A DNA stretch of 64,000 bases from Halieaceae bacterium (GTDB lineage Bacteria > Pseudomonadota > Gammaproteobacteria > Pseudomonadales > Halieaceae), in assembly GCA_902520195.1 (NCBI GenBank), contig CABYND010000010.1, forward strand, positions 1 through 64,000, in the 5' to 3' direction. A program made the translations under genes and the position numbers. Below, piece by piece: positions 41,843 through 51,505 of this stretch; within the stretch, counting starts at the first letter, position 1; each line of letters opens with the position of its first letter. The notes below the pieces were generated by a model, which saw only the letters and a list, made by a program, of their open reading frames with translations, ran no database searches and had not been told where the DNA came from.

Positions 41843-43051
41843 TCAGTTCCGACGAACGAGCAGGCGTCTTTCGAGTTCCCGGATCTGCTGACGCATGTGC
41901 TCGAGACTCTGCCGGGTAATCACGCTCCGAGTCTCATCCTGAATGTCGCCTCCGAGACTTTTCGCCACGACCTTGACCGTCTCGTACATATAGTCGAAGG
42001 CCTTCATCATGTCAGCGGGGCCCGGCAGCGTTACAAAGAACATCAAACCCCGGGTCTGCAGTGGCTCCATATTGTCGATATCGAACACGCCGGGTTTCAT
42101 CATATTGGCGACGCTGAACTCGATCGGGCCACGTCCTGACGCACGCTCGTGGCGATGGAAAAAGTCCATATCACCAAAGCGCAGATCGCAGGCCAGCAGG
42201 GTCTCCAGAATGTCGGTTCCCGAAAAACTGTCCTCCGCCTGCGCCACCACATAGAGTATGAAGACGTGAGTATTCGCGCCTCGAGGCAGCCGCCCATGCT
42301 CGGGGGCATCTGGCTTTAACGGTTCTTCGGGCTCAAGGGTATCGAGCCAATCGACGGTGCCCGATGCGTCGGCGTCGTCAGTGGGCGCGCTCGTGGCCGT
42401 CTCGGGTTCGGCTATCTCGGGCGCCGGCTTGACGGTTCTTCGTCGCGAGGCCGTCTCGTTCTCCGCTTCCGCGGGAGATTGGGCAGTGGCCTCACGGGTC
42501 ACTGTCCGCAACACGGATACCGTCCCCTCTAGGCCTCCTGCGTCTGCTTCCGGGGCAGTTGGGTCAGCGGTAGTCTCGGCCGTCACGGCGTTAGTCTCGG
42601 GCTCTACGGCCTTAGGCTCGCTCGGCGCTGAATCGACGCTGACAGGGGCCGTTTGAGCGGGTAGGTCTTTTCCAGGCCCAGTGTTCTCAGTTTCGGCAAG
42701 CTGGGCTGCGACCGCCACATCTATAGGATCCGGCATCGGATCCGGCGCGGGCGCTTCTCGCGCGGGTGAAGTCGCCCGATTGCTTTCAGCTGCCGATACA
42801 GGCGTCGTTGCCTGCGGGTCAATCTGCAGGTCGTCTCGCTGCACTATCCGCGCACCTCCATTAGGCAGCTCTGTCAGCAAGTTGAAAGCGTCGTCGTCGT
42901 CAGATAGCGGCGAGGCACGCTCAATGCGGGCATTCAACTTGATTTCCGCCCGTCGCTCTCGCCAGTACCGACGGACCGCGTCGATCAACACCGCGGCGAT
43001 CATCATCCCCCCGATGAGGATCATCCAGTCTCTTATCGACAACTGCTCCAT
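41843..43051 (-). CDS. zipA: Cell division protein ZipA
   Basis: A 402-residue division protein. An N-terminal helix (DWMILIGGMMIAAVLIDAV) anchors it in the inner membrane with the rest in the cytoplasm. A long Pro/Ala/Glu/Thr-rich linker (about residues 60-255) follows, then the C-terminal FtsZ-binding domain (THVFILYVVAQAEDSFSG, and PGVFDIDNMEPLQTRGLMFF). The linker has low complexity but no exact repeats. It lies between smc and ligA. Confidence 0.93.
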   Translation of the reverse strand: MEQLSIRDWMILIGGMMIAAVLIDAVRRYWRERRAEIKLNARIERASPLSDDDDAFNLLTELPNGGARIVQRDDLQIDPQATTPVSAAESNRATSPAREAPAPDPMPDPIDVAVAAQLAETENTGPGKDLPAQTAPVSVDSAPSEPKAVEPETNAVTAETTADPTAPEADAGGLEGTVSVLRTVTREATAQSPAEAENETASRRRTVKPAPEIAEPETATSAPTDDADASGTVDWLDTLEPEEPLKPDAPEHGRLPRGANTHVFILYVVAQAEDSFSGTDILETLLACDLRFGDMDFFHRHERASGRGPIEFSVANMMKPGVFDIDNMEPLQTRGLMFFVTLPGPADMMKAFDYMYETVKVVAKSLGGDIQDETRSVITRQSLEHMRQQIRELERRLLVRRN

Positions 43052-43061
43052 AGGGTAATAC

Positions 43062-46000
43062 CTAGCTGGCGGCCAACTGCGAGGCCTCTTCGACGTCTAC
43101 GGTTACCAGACGAGACACGCCCGGCTCCTGCATGGTGACTCCCATCAGCTGGTCAGCGGCCTCCATGGTGATCTTGTTGTGCGTGATGAAGACGAACTGC
43201 ACCTTCTCTGACATCTCCCTGACCATCCTGGCGTAGCGGCCCACGTTGGCGTCATCGAGCGGCGCGTCGACCTCGTCCAGCATACAGAACGGCGCCGGAT
43301 TGAGCTGGAAGATGGAAAACACCAGCGCAATCGCCGTCATGGCTTTCTCGCCACCCGACAGCAAGTGAATCGTGGAATTTTTCTTGCCGGGCGGTCTGGC
43401 AAAAATCGCGACCCCGGTGTCTAGCAAGTCGTCCCCCGTCATCTCGAGACAGGCTGTACCGCCCCCGAACACGCGCGGGAACAGCTCGGCAAAACCGGTG
43501 TTGATTTGGTCAAAGGTGTCCTTAAAGCGCTGTCGGGTCTCCATATCGATTTTCCTAATCGCCGACTGCAGCGTCTCTAACGCAGCCTCAAGGTCATCAT
43601 TCTGTGCGTCGAGATACTGCTTTCGCTCAGACGCCTTAGCATGCTCATCTATAGCAGCGAGGTTAATGGGCCCGAGGCGATTAATGCGGGCTGCGGCCCG
43701 GTCTACCTTTTCCTGCCATTCCGCCTCACTGGCTTCTTCAGGCAGTGCCGAGGCAATCTCCTGCGGGACGGCGTCACGCTTGGTAATTTCCTCAGCCAGG
43801 GTTTCCAGGCGAACCGAGGTTTCGGTTTCTTGCAGACGCAGGCGCTCAATATCGCCCTGGATGCCCTGCGCCGCCTGTTCCTGCTTCATTCGTGACGCCT
43901 CGAGATCCTGGAGCGAATTGTTCATCTCGCCCACCCGCGTGCGCTGACTGTTCAGCTCGCCCTCTGCGGCCACTCGCTGCTCCAATAACTCAGCCAGTCG
44001 CGCCTTGTTCTCCGCGTCCGGGTCATCGCTCTGAGGCAGGGTGCCCGTGAGTTCAGTCTCCCGGAATTCCAGCTCGCGGAGCTGCGATTCCATCCGCCCG
44101 ATCCCTTCTTTAAGCGTCGTCACCTGGGAATCGAGATTCTGACTTTGTAATTCTCCTCGCATCAGGGCATCCGAGGCTTCGCGTGACACCTCTCGTTGCT
44201 GTGTCAGTTGCTCAGTGAGCGTGGTTCGCTCGGCCTGCAGGCGTTCGCGCTCGCAGCGGTCCAGTTCCATTCGGTCCAGCGACTCCGACAACTGCTTGCG
44301 CGCGTCAGCCAAATTCGACTGCTCTTGCTCATACTGACGCTGCGTCTCCTCCATTTCCGACTTCAGCCGGCTACGGCGTTGCGCTATCTGCTCCACCTTG
44401 GTGGCAGCAGCACGCTGCTCTGCCACAAGCTCCGCCCGCTCGTTGACTGCCTGCTGCTGCGCCTGTTGCGTCTGGGTAACCTGCTTTTCCAGCTCGACCC
44501 GCGCCTTAAGTAAATCACTGATATGCTTTTCGAGCTGGCCAGCTTCAGATCGTTTGCCCTCAAAATCAGACTGCAAGGCCTCGAGCTGGCTTTGTCGCGC
44601 AATCATGCCCGCCGCCGTGTCCGACTCCGAGCGGCGCCGGTGCCACCCTGTGCCCAGCCAATGCCCATCGGGCGTCACCACCGACTGCCCGGGGGATAGA
44701 TCCCGGCAGAGCCGCTGTGCCTCACCAAGGTCGTCAGCCACCAACACCGCTTGCAGCCAACTCCTTACCCGCGCTGGACCTCTTACATGGGCCGCCAGTG
44801 TTCCTGCGAGGTCCCCTGCCAACTCCAGCTTGTTGTCCACAACAAAGGCGCCCGATGGCAGCGCGGCAATGCCGGACAAGCCTCTCACATCCACTTCTGC
44901 AAGTAACTGCGCCGATAGCGCCTCCCCCAAGACTTGCTCGGTCGCCGTTTCCCAGCCCGCATCGACCTCGAGGGAGGCATAAACCGTGCCATCAGACTGC
45001 AGCGATTCGGTTTCTATCCAGTCGCCTAGTGCGGCTCGCTCCCGGTCATCGGAGGCCGCCTCCTGCAACGCGGTCAGCGATGCAATGTGTCCCCGCGTCT
45101 CCTGAAGCGCAGCCCTGATGTCGTCCTGCTGCTGCCGAGATTGTTCTATCTGCGACTGGGAATCCGTGAGCTGGCCTCTAAGCTCCGCCATTTCAGCTTC
45201 GCGGCTTTCGATCTCACGATCCGCCTGCTCAATCTTGGCAGACAGCGGCGATACCGCCTCGTCTGCCGGCTCGGCAGACAGCGTTTCCCACTCTGCCTGG
45301 TGTTGCTGCGACCGCTCCTGAAGCTTGGTCAGCACCTGCTCCAGATAAGCAATCCGGCTTTGCTGAACCTCTGCCGCCTGACTGGGTTCACGCGCTCGTT
45401 CGTTAAAGCCATCCCAATTTTGCGACCACTGTTGCATCGCGGTGTCCGCTGCGGATAGCGCCTCTAAGGCAAGCCGCGCCTGCGCTCTGAATTCTGTCAA
45501 CGCAGGCTCGGAACGCTCCAGCTCGACCTCCCAGTCACGAAGCCGCTGCCGATCACTGTCGAGGAGTTGCCGGGTCTGCTCGAGGCTGCTCCGGGTTTGC
45601 TCGAGATCGCGCTGTAGCTCTCCCCGGCGTTCCTTGGCAAAACGAAGCGCCTGCTCAACCCGGGTCACTTCGCCACCAATCGCGTAGTACTGTTCCTGGG
45701 CCGCATTCAGCGCATCAGCGGCCTCGCTTTGCTGTGATCTCGTGGCCTCTATCTTGCTGAGGGTGTGCGTGACCTCAGCCTTGGCTGCCTCTCGCTTCAC
45801 GTCGAGCGCGCCGATTTCACCAGCCACTTCGCCCCGCGAAGTACTTAAATTGCGCCATTGAATCGCAAACAGTTCGCTCTGCACCAACCGCTCTTCGGCT
45901 TTCAGCTCGGCATATTTTTCGGCCGCCCTGGCCTGTCGATCCAGATGCGACAGATTGCGCTGCAGCTCGTCACGCAAATCGGTCAAACGCTCCAGATTTT

Positions 46001-46565
46001 CCGTAGTGCGGCGCATGCGACTCTCGGTTTCGCGCCGACGTTCCTTATACTTGGAAATGCCGGCCGCCTCTTCAATGAAAACGCGCAGCTCTTCCGGCTT
46101 GGACTCAATAAGCCGCGACACCACGCCCTGCTCGATAATCGCGTAGCTACGAGGACCCAGACCCGTACCAAGAAACAAATCCGTGATGTCGCGTCGCCGG
46201 CACTTCGCCCCGTTCAGGTAGTACTCCGACTGTGCCTGCCGGGTGACCACCCGGCGCACTGAAATTTCGTTGTAAGCCGCAAACTCACCGGCGACTTTGC
46301 CCTGGGCGTTATCGAAAACCAGCTCGATGGACGCCTGGCTGACGGGCTGGCGACTGGTGGTGCCGTTGAAAATGACATCGGTCATCGACTCGCCGCGCAG
46401 GGTCTTCGCAGAGCCCTCGCCCATCACCCATCTGACTGCATCGATAATGTTGGACTTACCGCAGCCGTTGGGGCCGACCACCGCGCATATATTGCCCGGA
46501 AACTGAACCGTGGTGGGATCGACAAAAGACTTAAAACCAGCCAGTTTGATGGATTTCAGGCGCAT
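43062..46565 (-). CDS. smc: Chromosome segregation protein SMC
   Basis: A 1167-residue condensin-type ATPase: head with Walker A GPNGCGKSNI near residue 32, two long coiled-coil arms, a central hinge around residues 500-640 (DGTVYASLEVDAGWETA), and a C-terminal head with signature LLSGGEKAM and Walker B CMLDEVDAPLDD. Many gammaproteobacteria use MukBEF instead; SMC here fits the order seen in pseudomonads and cellvibrionads. scpA and scpB are not nearby. The 125-bp gap to ccmI has no supported gene. Confidence 0.96.
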   Translation of the reverse strand: MRLKSIKLAGFKSFVDPTTVQFPGNICAVVGPNGCGKSNIIDAVRWVMGEGSAKTLRGESMTDVIFNGTTSRQPVSQASIELVFDNAQGKVAGEFAAYNEISVRRVVTRQAQSEYYLNGAKCRRRDITDLFLGTGLGPRSYAIIEQGVVSRLIESKPEELRVFIEEAAGISKYKERRRETESRMRRTTENLERLTDLRDELQRNLSHLDRQARAAEKYAELKAEERLVQSELFAIQWRNLSTSRGEVAGEIGALDVKREAAKAEVTHTLSKIEATRSQQSEAADALNAAQEQYYAIGGEVTRVEQALRFAKERRGELQRDLEQTRSSLEQTRQLLDSDRQRLRDWEVELERSEPALTEFRAQARLALEALSAADTAMQQWSQNWDGFNERAREPSQAAEVQQSRIAYLEQVLTKLQERSQQHQAEWETLSAEPADEAVSPLSAKIEQADREIESREAEMAELRGQLTDSQSQIEQSRQQQDDIRAALQETRGHIASLTALQEAASDDRERAALGDWIETESLQSDGTVYASLEVDAGWETATEQVLGEALSAQLLAEVDVRGLSGIAALPSGAFVVDNKLELAGDLAGTLAAHVRGPARVRSWLQAVLVADDLGEAQRLCRDLSPGQSVVTPDGHWLGTGWHRRRSESDTAAGMIARQSQLEALQSDFEGKRSEAGQLEKHISDLLKARVELEKQVTQTQQAQQQAVNERAELVAEQRAAATKVEQIAQRRSRLKSEMEETQRQYEQEQSNLADARKQLSESLDRMELDRCERERLQAERTTLTEQLTQQREVSREASDALMRGELQSQNLDSQVTTLKEGIGRMESQLRELEFRETELTGTLPQSDDPDAENKARLAELLEQRVAAEGELNSQRTRVGEMNNSLQDLEASRMKQEQAAQGIQGDIERLRLQETETSVRLETLAEEITKRDAVPQEIASALPEEASEAEWQEKVDRAAARINRLGPINLAAIDEHAKASERKQYLDAQNDDLEAALETLQSAIRKIDMETRQRFKDTFDQINTGFAELFPRVFGGGTACLEMTGDDLLDTGVAIFARPPGKKNSTIHLLSGGEKAMTAIALVFSIFQLNPAPFCMLDEVDAPLDDANVGRYARMVREMSEKVQFVFITHNKITMEAADQLMGVTMQEPGVSRLVTVDVEEASQLAAS

Positions 46566-46690
46566 TATTGACTCTGGTTACCCGTCACTCGCACTGTCGT
46601 CCCGCTTCGGGCCGCCAGCACTCAAAAACACAAGATGTAGTGTATCCACTTCCGGCCAACAACACTATGTTTGATGGGGAAATTCGTCGA

Positions 46691-47857
46691 CTACTCGGCC
46701 TGAAGACGGATTGTGACTGGGTCCCCGAAACCAACCGGTACCGACGGACGGGCGCTCCAGGCTAAAGCGTTGTCGCGCCCCGGCTGCCCATTGGCGGACA
46801 CCTGCACCTCAATCGATACGGCGCTGAAACTCGAAATTTGCTGGCCTGCCATGGAGGCGCTGTCATCGAGCCGCACGGTCAGCGGCCAGCTTGAGGGCGT
46901 TTGTCGCACCACGGCGATCGGCATGCCTGCCTCAGCCCCTTCCGGGCGCGCCAACACAAACAACACGGCGTCAGCCGGCAACGGCTGATCTCCCCCTAGT
47001 GAGATTTCCACCTCGACGCCTGCGGTGGCAACGGGCTCAAGCAGAGGCTCGCCCAGCTCCTGACGGGCACGTTCGATAATTTGGCCGAGCATGTCATGCC
47101 CGGGGGAACCCGGTGGCTCCAAGTCGCGAAGTCGCTGCCAGTAAACAATCGCCTGCCGGTAGTCCGCCTCTTCAAAAGCCGCCATTCCCATAGTGGCCAA
47201 AGCGGTCGCCTGCATCGGGTCGACCACCAACGCCTGCTCGGCGCGCGCGCGTGCCCGACGACTCAGTACCCGCCCCGAGGAGAGAAATTCGGATTGAGCC
47301 GCTTTACCCAGAATCTCGGGGGCCGTGGCACCCGCTTCAATCAACCGCTCGTAATATCGCAAGGCCTCAGCGGGCTCGTTACCCGACAGGTAGTATTCAC
47401 CCAGCAACAGCGCATAGTCGCCGTTATCGGGGCGCGCCTCTGCGCGAACCGCGATCCGGTCAATGAGCGCTGACACGTCTTCTGGCCGCGACAGCTCGAT
47501 CTGTCCAAGCTGTTCGGCAATCTTGACATCTTCCCAACTGCCCAGCAGTCGGTACAGCAGCCAGGCCGAGAGCGTGACCACCGCAACGCCAGCAAGCTGC
47601 GTCAGCATGGAATACGATGGACGCAGACTGATCTCCGAGGCGGTCTCTCCAACCTGGTCCTCGAGTAAGCGTAGCGCGGCTTCTTCATGTAGCTGCGCCG
47701 CCTCTGCTTCTCCCGCCAGCTCGCGCTGACGAAGGCGCAACCAGTCCTCATTGGTCTCGGGGGCACCACCGTGACGCCAGATACGGGGCAACCAAATCAG
47801 CAAGGCTGCGGCAGCGGCCCAGAGCAGCAGCGCAAAGACAGTAAAAGCGTTATTCAA
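46691..47857 (-). CDS. ccmI: Cytochrome c maturation protein CcmI (TPR)
   Basis: A 388-residue inner-membrane chaperone for apocytochrome c. An N-terminal helix (FTVFALLLWAAAAALLIWL), a cytoplasmic loop, a second helix (LAGVAVVTLSAWLLYRLLG) and TPR repeats (about residues 135-260) are visible, then a C-terminal beta domain. It overlaps ccmH by ATGA and is last in the ccm operon. Confidence 0.92.
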   Translation of the reverse strand: MNNAFTVFALLLWAAAAALLIWLPRIWRHGGAPETNEDWLRLRQRELAGEAEAAQLHEEAALRLLEDQVGETASEISLRPSYSMLTQLAGVAVVTLSAWLLYRLLGSWEDVKIAEQLGQIELSRPEDVSALIDRIAVRAEARPDNGDYALLLGEYYLSGNEPAEALRYYERLIEAGATAPEILGKAAQSEFLSSGRVLSRRARARAEQALVVDPMQATALATMGMAAFEEADYRQAIVYWQRLRDLEPPGSPGHDMLGQIIERARQELGEPLLEPVATAGVEVEISLGGDQPLPADAVLFVLARPEGAEAGMPIAVVRQTPSSWPLTVRLDDSASMAGQQISSFSAVSIEVQVSANGQPGRDNALAWSARPSVPVGFGDPVTIRLQAE

Positions 47858-48330
47858 TCTAGGGGCTCTCCGAGCAATCGCGCGATTTCCGCCTGCTCTG
47901 CCTCAGTCAGTTCACTGGCAGCGGCTTCTGGGCGCTGCCTGAAATGAAATAGCAGACCGACAGCCCCCAACATCAGCAACAGCCCGGGGGCAGCCCACAA
48001 CAGGACCGTATTGCGGTCTACACCGGGGCGATAGCGGACAAACTCTCCGTATCGAGCCACCATATAAGCCAAGATCTCGTCATCGGTCGCGCCCTGCTCC
48101 AACTGCTCGTAGAGCACCACGCGGAGATCCCGTGCGATCGGCGCATTTGAGTCGGCGATATTTTGATTCTGACACTTGGGACACCGCAGCTCCTGACTCA
48201 GCTGGTGGTAACGCACTTCAAGATCTGGAAAAGAGAACTCGTAGGTCTCGATCACTGCCAGAGCAACCGGCGCCAGCCACAATTGGCCACAGATCACGGC
48301 ACTCATCAGCGCTCTCAGCGCGGACCTCAC
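47854..48330 (-). CDS. ccmH: Cytochrome c maturation protein CcmH
   Basis: A 158-residue membrane-anchored thiol-disulfide protein. It has a signal segment, the conserved LRCPKCQNQNIADSNAPIA motif with its CxxC pair, and a C-terminal helix (VLLWAAPGLLLMLGAVGLLF). It reduces apocytochrome for heme attachment. It corresponds to the short, non-fused form (CcmH/CycL), with CcmI as a separate gene. Confidence 0.93.
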   Translation of the reverse strand: MRSALRALMSAVICGQLWLAPVALAVIETYEFSFPDLEVRYHQLSQELRCPKCQNQNIADSNAPIARDLRVVLYEQLEQGATDDEILAYMVARYGEFVRYRPGVDRNTVLLWAAPGLLLMLGAVGLLFHFRQRPEAAASELTEAEQAEIARLLGEPLD

Positions 48331-48881
48331 CGGCCTCCCTCCGAGCCTGCTGCAGCCGAGGGCGACGCTATCGCAGGGAACCAGCGGCTGAAGTCGCGCC
48401 GAAAGACCGCCTCATCCAAAACGCCCACATGCCGATGCGTAATGTGTCCCGATGCATCGAGCACATAGGTTTCCGGTGCGCCATAAACGCCGAGATCCAG
48501 TCCGACTGAGCCCTCTACGTCCACCACGTTGAGCTGATAGGGGTCGCCCAACTGTGCCAACCACTCTCTGGCCTTGACCGGTTCGTCTTTGTAATTGAGG
48601 CCATAAATCGGGACACCCTGCTCGGCAAGGTTCAGCAGATACGGGTGCTCCACGCGGCAGGAGTAGCACCAGGTTGCCCATACGTTCACAAGCGCGGGCC
48701 GCTCCGCGAGCGCTGACACCGAAATCTCGCGGCCGCTTGTTAACTCGGGTTGAGCGAAATCGGGGAAGGGCTGCCCCAACCGCGCGGCGGGTAGCTCGGT
48801 GGGATCAATCGACAAGCCACGAAAGAGCAAACCAGCAAGCACCGCAAAGGCAACGAGCGGGATGAACTTTTTAACCTGCAA
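48327..48881 (-). CDS. ccmG: Thiol-disulfide protein CcmG/DsbE
   Basis: A roughly 184-residue thioredoxin-fold protein that keeps apocytochrome cysteines reduced. An N-terminal helix (FIPLVAFAVLAGLLF) is followed by the active site WATWCYSCRVEHP and the cis-Pro region YGAPETYVLD. The frame is open to 48971, but TTG 48881, with GGGAG upstream and an 11-bp overlap with ccmF, gives the typical start LQVKKFIPL. It overlaps ccmH by 4 bp. Confidence 0.88.
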   Translation of the reverse strand: MQVKKFIPLVAFAVLAGLLFRGLSIDPTELPAARLGQPFPDFAQPELTSGREISVSALAERPALVNVWATWCYSCRVEHPYLLNLAEQGVPIYGLNYKDEPVKAREWLAQLGDPYQLNVVDVEGSVGLDLGVYGAPETYVLDASGHITHRHVGVLDEAVFRRDFSRWFPAIASPSAAAGSEGGR

Positions 48882-50850
48882 CGGCAGCGACTCCCGGCTC
48901 GACTGCCGACGCAGTAGATCGCTGCGACCGGTATCGACGGTCGAAGGCAGTGACCAGCGCTCCCAGACCAATCATCAACGCTCCCAACCACAACCAACGC
49001 ACCATCGGTTTGTACTGCAGGCGCACCGCCCATGCCTGCTCACCAATTGGCTCGCCTAACGCGATGTAGAGATCCCGCCACAAGCTCGCATCGATGGCGG
49101 CTTCAGTCATGATCTGTCCGCTGGCAAAGTAACGACGCTTCTCCGGTACCAGCACCGCGATGAGCTCCTGATCACGCCTCACCTCGAAGACCGCCTGATC
49201 GGCCAGGTAATTGGGCCCCGGCTGCTGACCCAGACTCATGAGTTCAAAGCGATAAGCGCCCAGCGTCTCAGTATCTCCCACCGCCATTCTCAAGTCCCGC
49301 TCCTGGTTTTCCTGGGACACGGCCACCGCGCCCAAGACCACCGCCGCGAACCCAAGGTGGGCCAATGCCATACCCAGAAAACTCGGCGTTAACCGGCGCC
49401 ACTTGAGCCCGCCGTCTCCACCGTTCGCGATACGCCGCCAGAGATCCTTGAACACCCCCAGGGCCACCCAACCCGCGAGCAACACAGCGAGCGCGATCCA
49501 GAGGTTGAAACCGTCACTCCCCAAAAAGGCGAGCACGATTGCCACCACCAACACGCCGAGCCCGGGCACCAGTAGCTCATGCAACCAGCGGCGGGTGGTG
49601 TCCTCTCGCCAGCGAGAGAGCGGCCCCACCGCCATAAACGGCATGAGCAGCGCCATCAACGGCACAAAGACGGCATTGAAGTACGGGGGGCCAACGGAAT
49701 ATTTGCCGAGGGAAAAGGCGTCCATGATAAGCGGGAACAATGTGCCCAGCAGCACAACAATCGTCGATACCGTGAACACCAAATTGTTGATCATGAGGAG
49801 CGACTCACGGGAGACACCGGCGTAACTGACGCGGCTGGCAACGGACGGCGCGCGCAGCGCGTAGAGCAACAGTGACCCGCCCACCACCAGGGCCAGAAAA
49901 ATCAGAATAAATAAACCGCGCTCGGGGTCGGCAGCGAAGGCATGAACACTCGTCAGAACGCCGGAGCGTACCAGAAAGGTTCCCAGTAGCGACAGTGAAA
50001 ACGCGAAAATGGCGAGCAGAACGGTCCAGGATCGAAACACGCCCCGTTTTTCCGTGACTGCCAGGCTGTGCACCAAGGCAGTGCCCATCAGCCAGGGCAT
50101 AAACGACGCATTTTCGACCGGATCCCAGAACCACCAGCCACCCCATCCCAGCTCGTAGTAGGCCCCCCAGCTACCGAGCATGATGCCCAGAGAGAGGAAG
50201 CCCCAGGCCACATTTGTCCAGGGCCTAGACCATCGCGCCCATGATGCATCAAGTCGACCGCCCATCAAGGCGGCGATAGCGAACGCGAAGGGGACGGATA
50301 ACCCGACATAACCCATATATAAAAGCGGCGGATGGATGATCAGTCCGGGATCCTGCAGCAGCGGATTCAAGTCGTTGCCATCCAGGGGCGTGTTTGGGAG
50401 CAAACGCTCAAAAGGATTCGATGTCAGCAGCGAGAAGGCCAGAAAACCCGCTGCCACCATGCCCATCACGCTCAGCACCCGCGCGACCATCACCAGAGGG
50501 AGGCCGCGGCTGAACGCCGCCACCGTGGTCATCCAGCCGGAGAGAATGCGCACCCACAGCAAGAGCGAGCCCTCGTGGTTTCCCCACAGGGCCGAAAACT
50601 TAAAGATGGGCGGCAGTAGACTGTTGGAGTTGGCGGCCACCACGGCCACCGAGAAATCGTCTTGCAAGAAGCTCACGGCCAGCAGGGCAAAGGCCACAGC
50701 GACAAAGACCGTCAGACCTACGGCCAAGGAGGGCGCCATATTCATGGCGGCGACATCGCGCCGCATCGCACCCCACATCGGCACCACGGCCAGCCCGATT
50801 GCCAGCACAAAGGCAATTATCAGCGCGAAGTGGCCAAGCTCGGGGATCAT
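48871..50850 (-). CDS. ccmF: Cytochrome c heme lyase subunit CcmF
   Basis: A 659-residue polytopic protein with about 15 membrane segments. The tryptophan-rich WWD motif is GWGGWWFWDPVENASFMP, facing the periplasm. With CcmH and CcmI it attaches heme from CcmE to apocytochrome c. The C-terminal periplasmic stretch and last helix (WLWLGALMIGLGALV) are present. It overlaps ccmE by ATGA. Confidence 0.95.
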   Translation of the reverse strand: MIPELGHFALIIAFVLAIGLAVVPMWGAMRRDVAAMNMAPSLAVGLTVFVAVAFALLAVSFLQDDFSVAVVAANSNSLLPPIFKFSALWGNHEGSLLLWVRILSGWMTTVAAFSRGLPLVMVARVLSVMGMVAAGFLAFSLLTSNPFERLLPNTPLDGNDLNPLLQDPGLIIHPPLLYMGYVGLSVPFAFAIAALMGGRLDASWARWSRPWTNVAWGFLSLGIMLGSWGAYYELGWGGWWFWDPVENASFMPWLMGTALVHSLAVTEKRGVFRSWTVLLAIFAFSLSLLGTFLVRSGVLTSVHAFAADPERGLFILIFLALVVGGSLLLYALRAPSVASRVSYAGVSRESLLMINNLVFTVSTIVVLLGTLFPLIMDAFSLGKYSVGPPYFNAVFVPLMALLMPFMAVGPLSRWREDTTRRWLHELLVPGLGVLVVAIVLAFLGSDGFNLWIALAVLLAGWVALGVFKDLWRRIANGGDGGLKWRRLTPSFLGMALAHLGFAAVVLGAVAVSQENQERDLRMAVGDTETLGAYRFELMSLGQQPGPNYLADQAVFEVRRDQELIAVLVPEKRRYFASGQIMTEAAIDASLWRDLYIALGEPIGEQAWAVRLQYKPMVRWLWLGALMIGLGALVTAFDRRYRSQRSTASAVEPGVAAVAG

Positions 50851-51299
50851 GGTAGGACGGGTCGACCTTGCGGTGCGGTCTTGCCATCGAGCGCGGCAGC
50901 GACCTCTGGGGGCATATAGTTCTCGTCGTGCTTGGCCAACACCTGTGTGGCCACCAACATCCCGGTCTCATCCAGAGTGCCCTCGGCCACAACGCCCTCA
51001 CCCTCGGCAAACAGATCGGGCAGGATGCCGCTATAGCGCACTAGCACCGATGCCTCGTAGTCGGTCACCCAAAACGTGGTGTCGAGATCCGTTTCACTAC
51101 GCTCGATGCTTCCCTCAACCACCATGCCACCCAGCCGGATACTCCGATCCGTTGGCGCTTTACCCGCCACGACGTCGGCGGGTGGATAGAACAGATTGAT
51201 ATTGTCGCGCAGTGCGAATGCCACCAGACCGATAGCGGCGCTCGACAGCACCACCATGAGACTGACCAGAATCAATCGCTGCTTTCGAACCGGATGCAT
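50847..51299 (-). CDS. ccmE: Heme chaperone CcmE
   Basis: A 150-residue membrane-anchored beta-barrel chaperone. An N-terminal helix (LILVSLMVVLSSAAIGLVAFAL region) precedes the OB fold with GGMVVEGSI, and VLAKHDENYMPPEV holds the His that binds heme covalently plus the following Tyr. It couples to ccmD by TGATG. Confidence 0.95.
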   Translation of the reverse strand: MHPVRKQRLILVSLMVVLSSAAIGLVAFALRDNINLFYPPADVVAGKAPTDRSIRLGGMVVEGSIERSETDLDTTFWVTDYEASVLVRYSGILPDLFAEGEGVVAEGTLDETGMLVATQVLAKHDENYMPPEVAAALDGKTAPQGRPVLP

Positions 51300-51505
51300 C
51301 AGACGTCGGACCCCATCGCCGGTGTTTCAGTTCCTGCCGCCACGCGGCGCTGCTCCGCCTGAAGCCAACGCCAGTGCTGCCGCATGCGCTTCAAGGGTAG
51401 CCATACCATGATCACGAGTGGCAGCACCGTGAGGGTGTAGGCCAACCACACGTAGAAGCCGTGCCCATCCATGTGCCAGACCGCCGCGAGCGACTCGAAA
51501 TACAT
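51299..51505 (-). CDS. ccmD: Heme exporter protein CcmD
   Basis: A 68-residue small membrane protein starting at ATG 51505 behind GGGGA: AVWHMDGHGFYVWLAYTLTV leads into one helix and then a basic cytoplasmic tail (LKRMRQHWRW), as in CcmD. It helps release holo-CcmE from CcmABC. It is joined to ccmC and ccmE by TGATG overlaps. Confidence 0.9.
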   Translation of the reverse strand: MYFESLAAVWHMDGHGFYVWLAYTLTVLPLVIMVWLPLKRMRQHWRWLQAEQRRVAAGTETPAMGSDV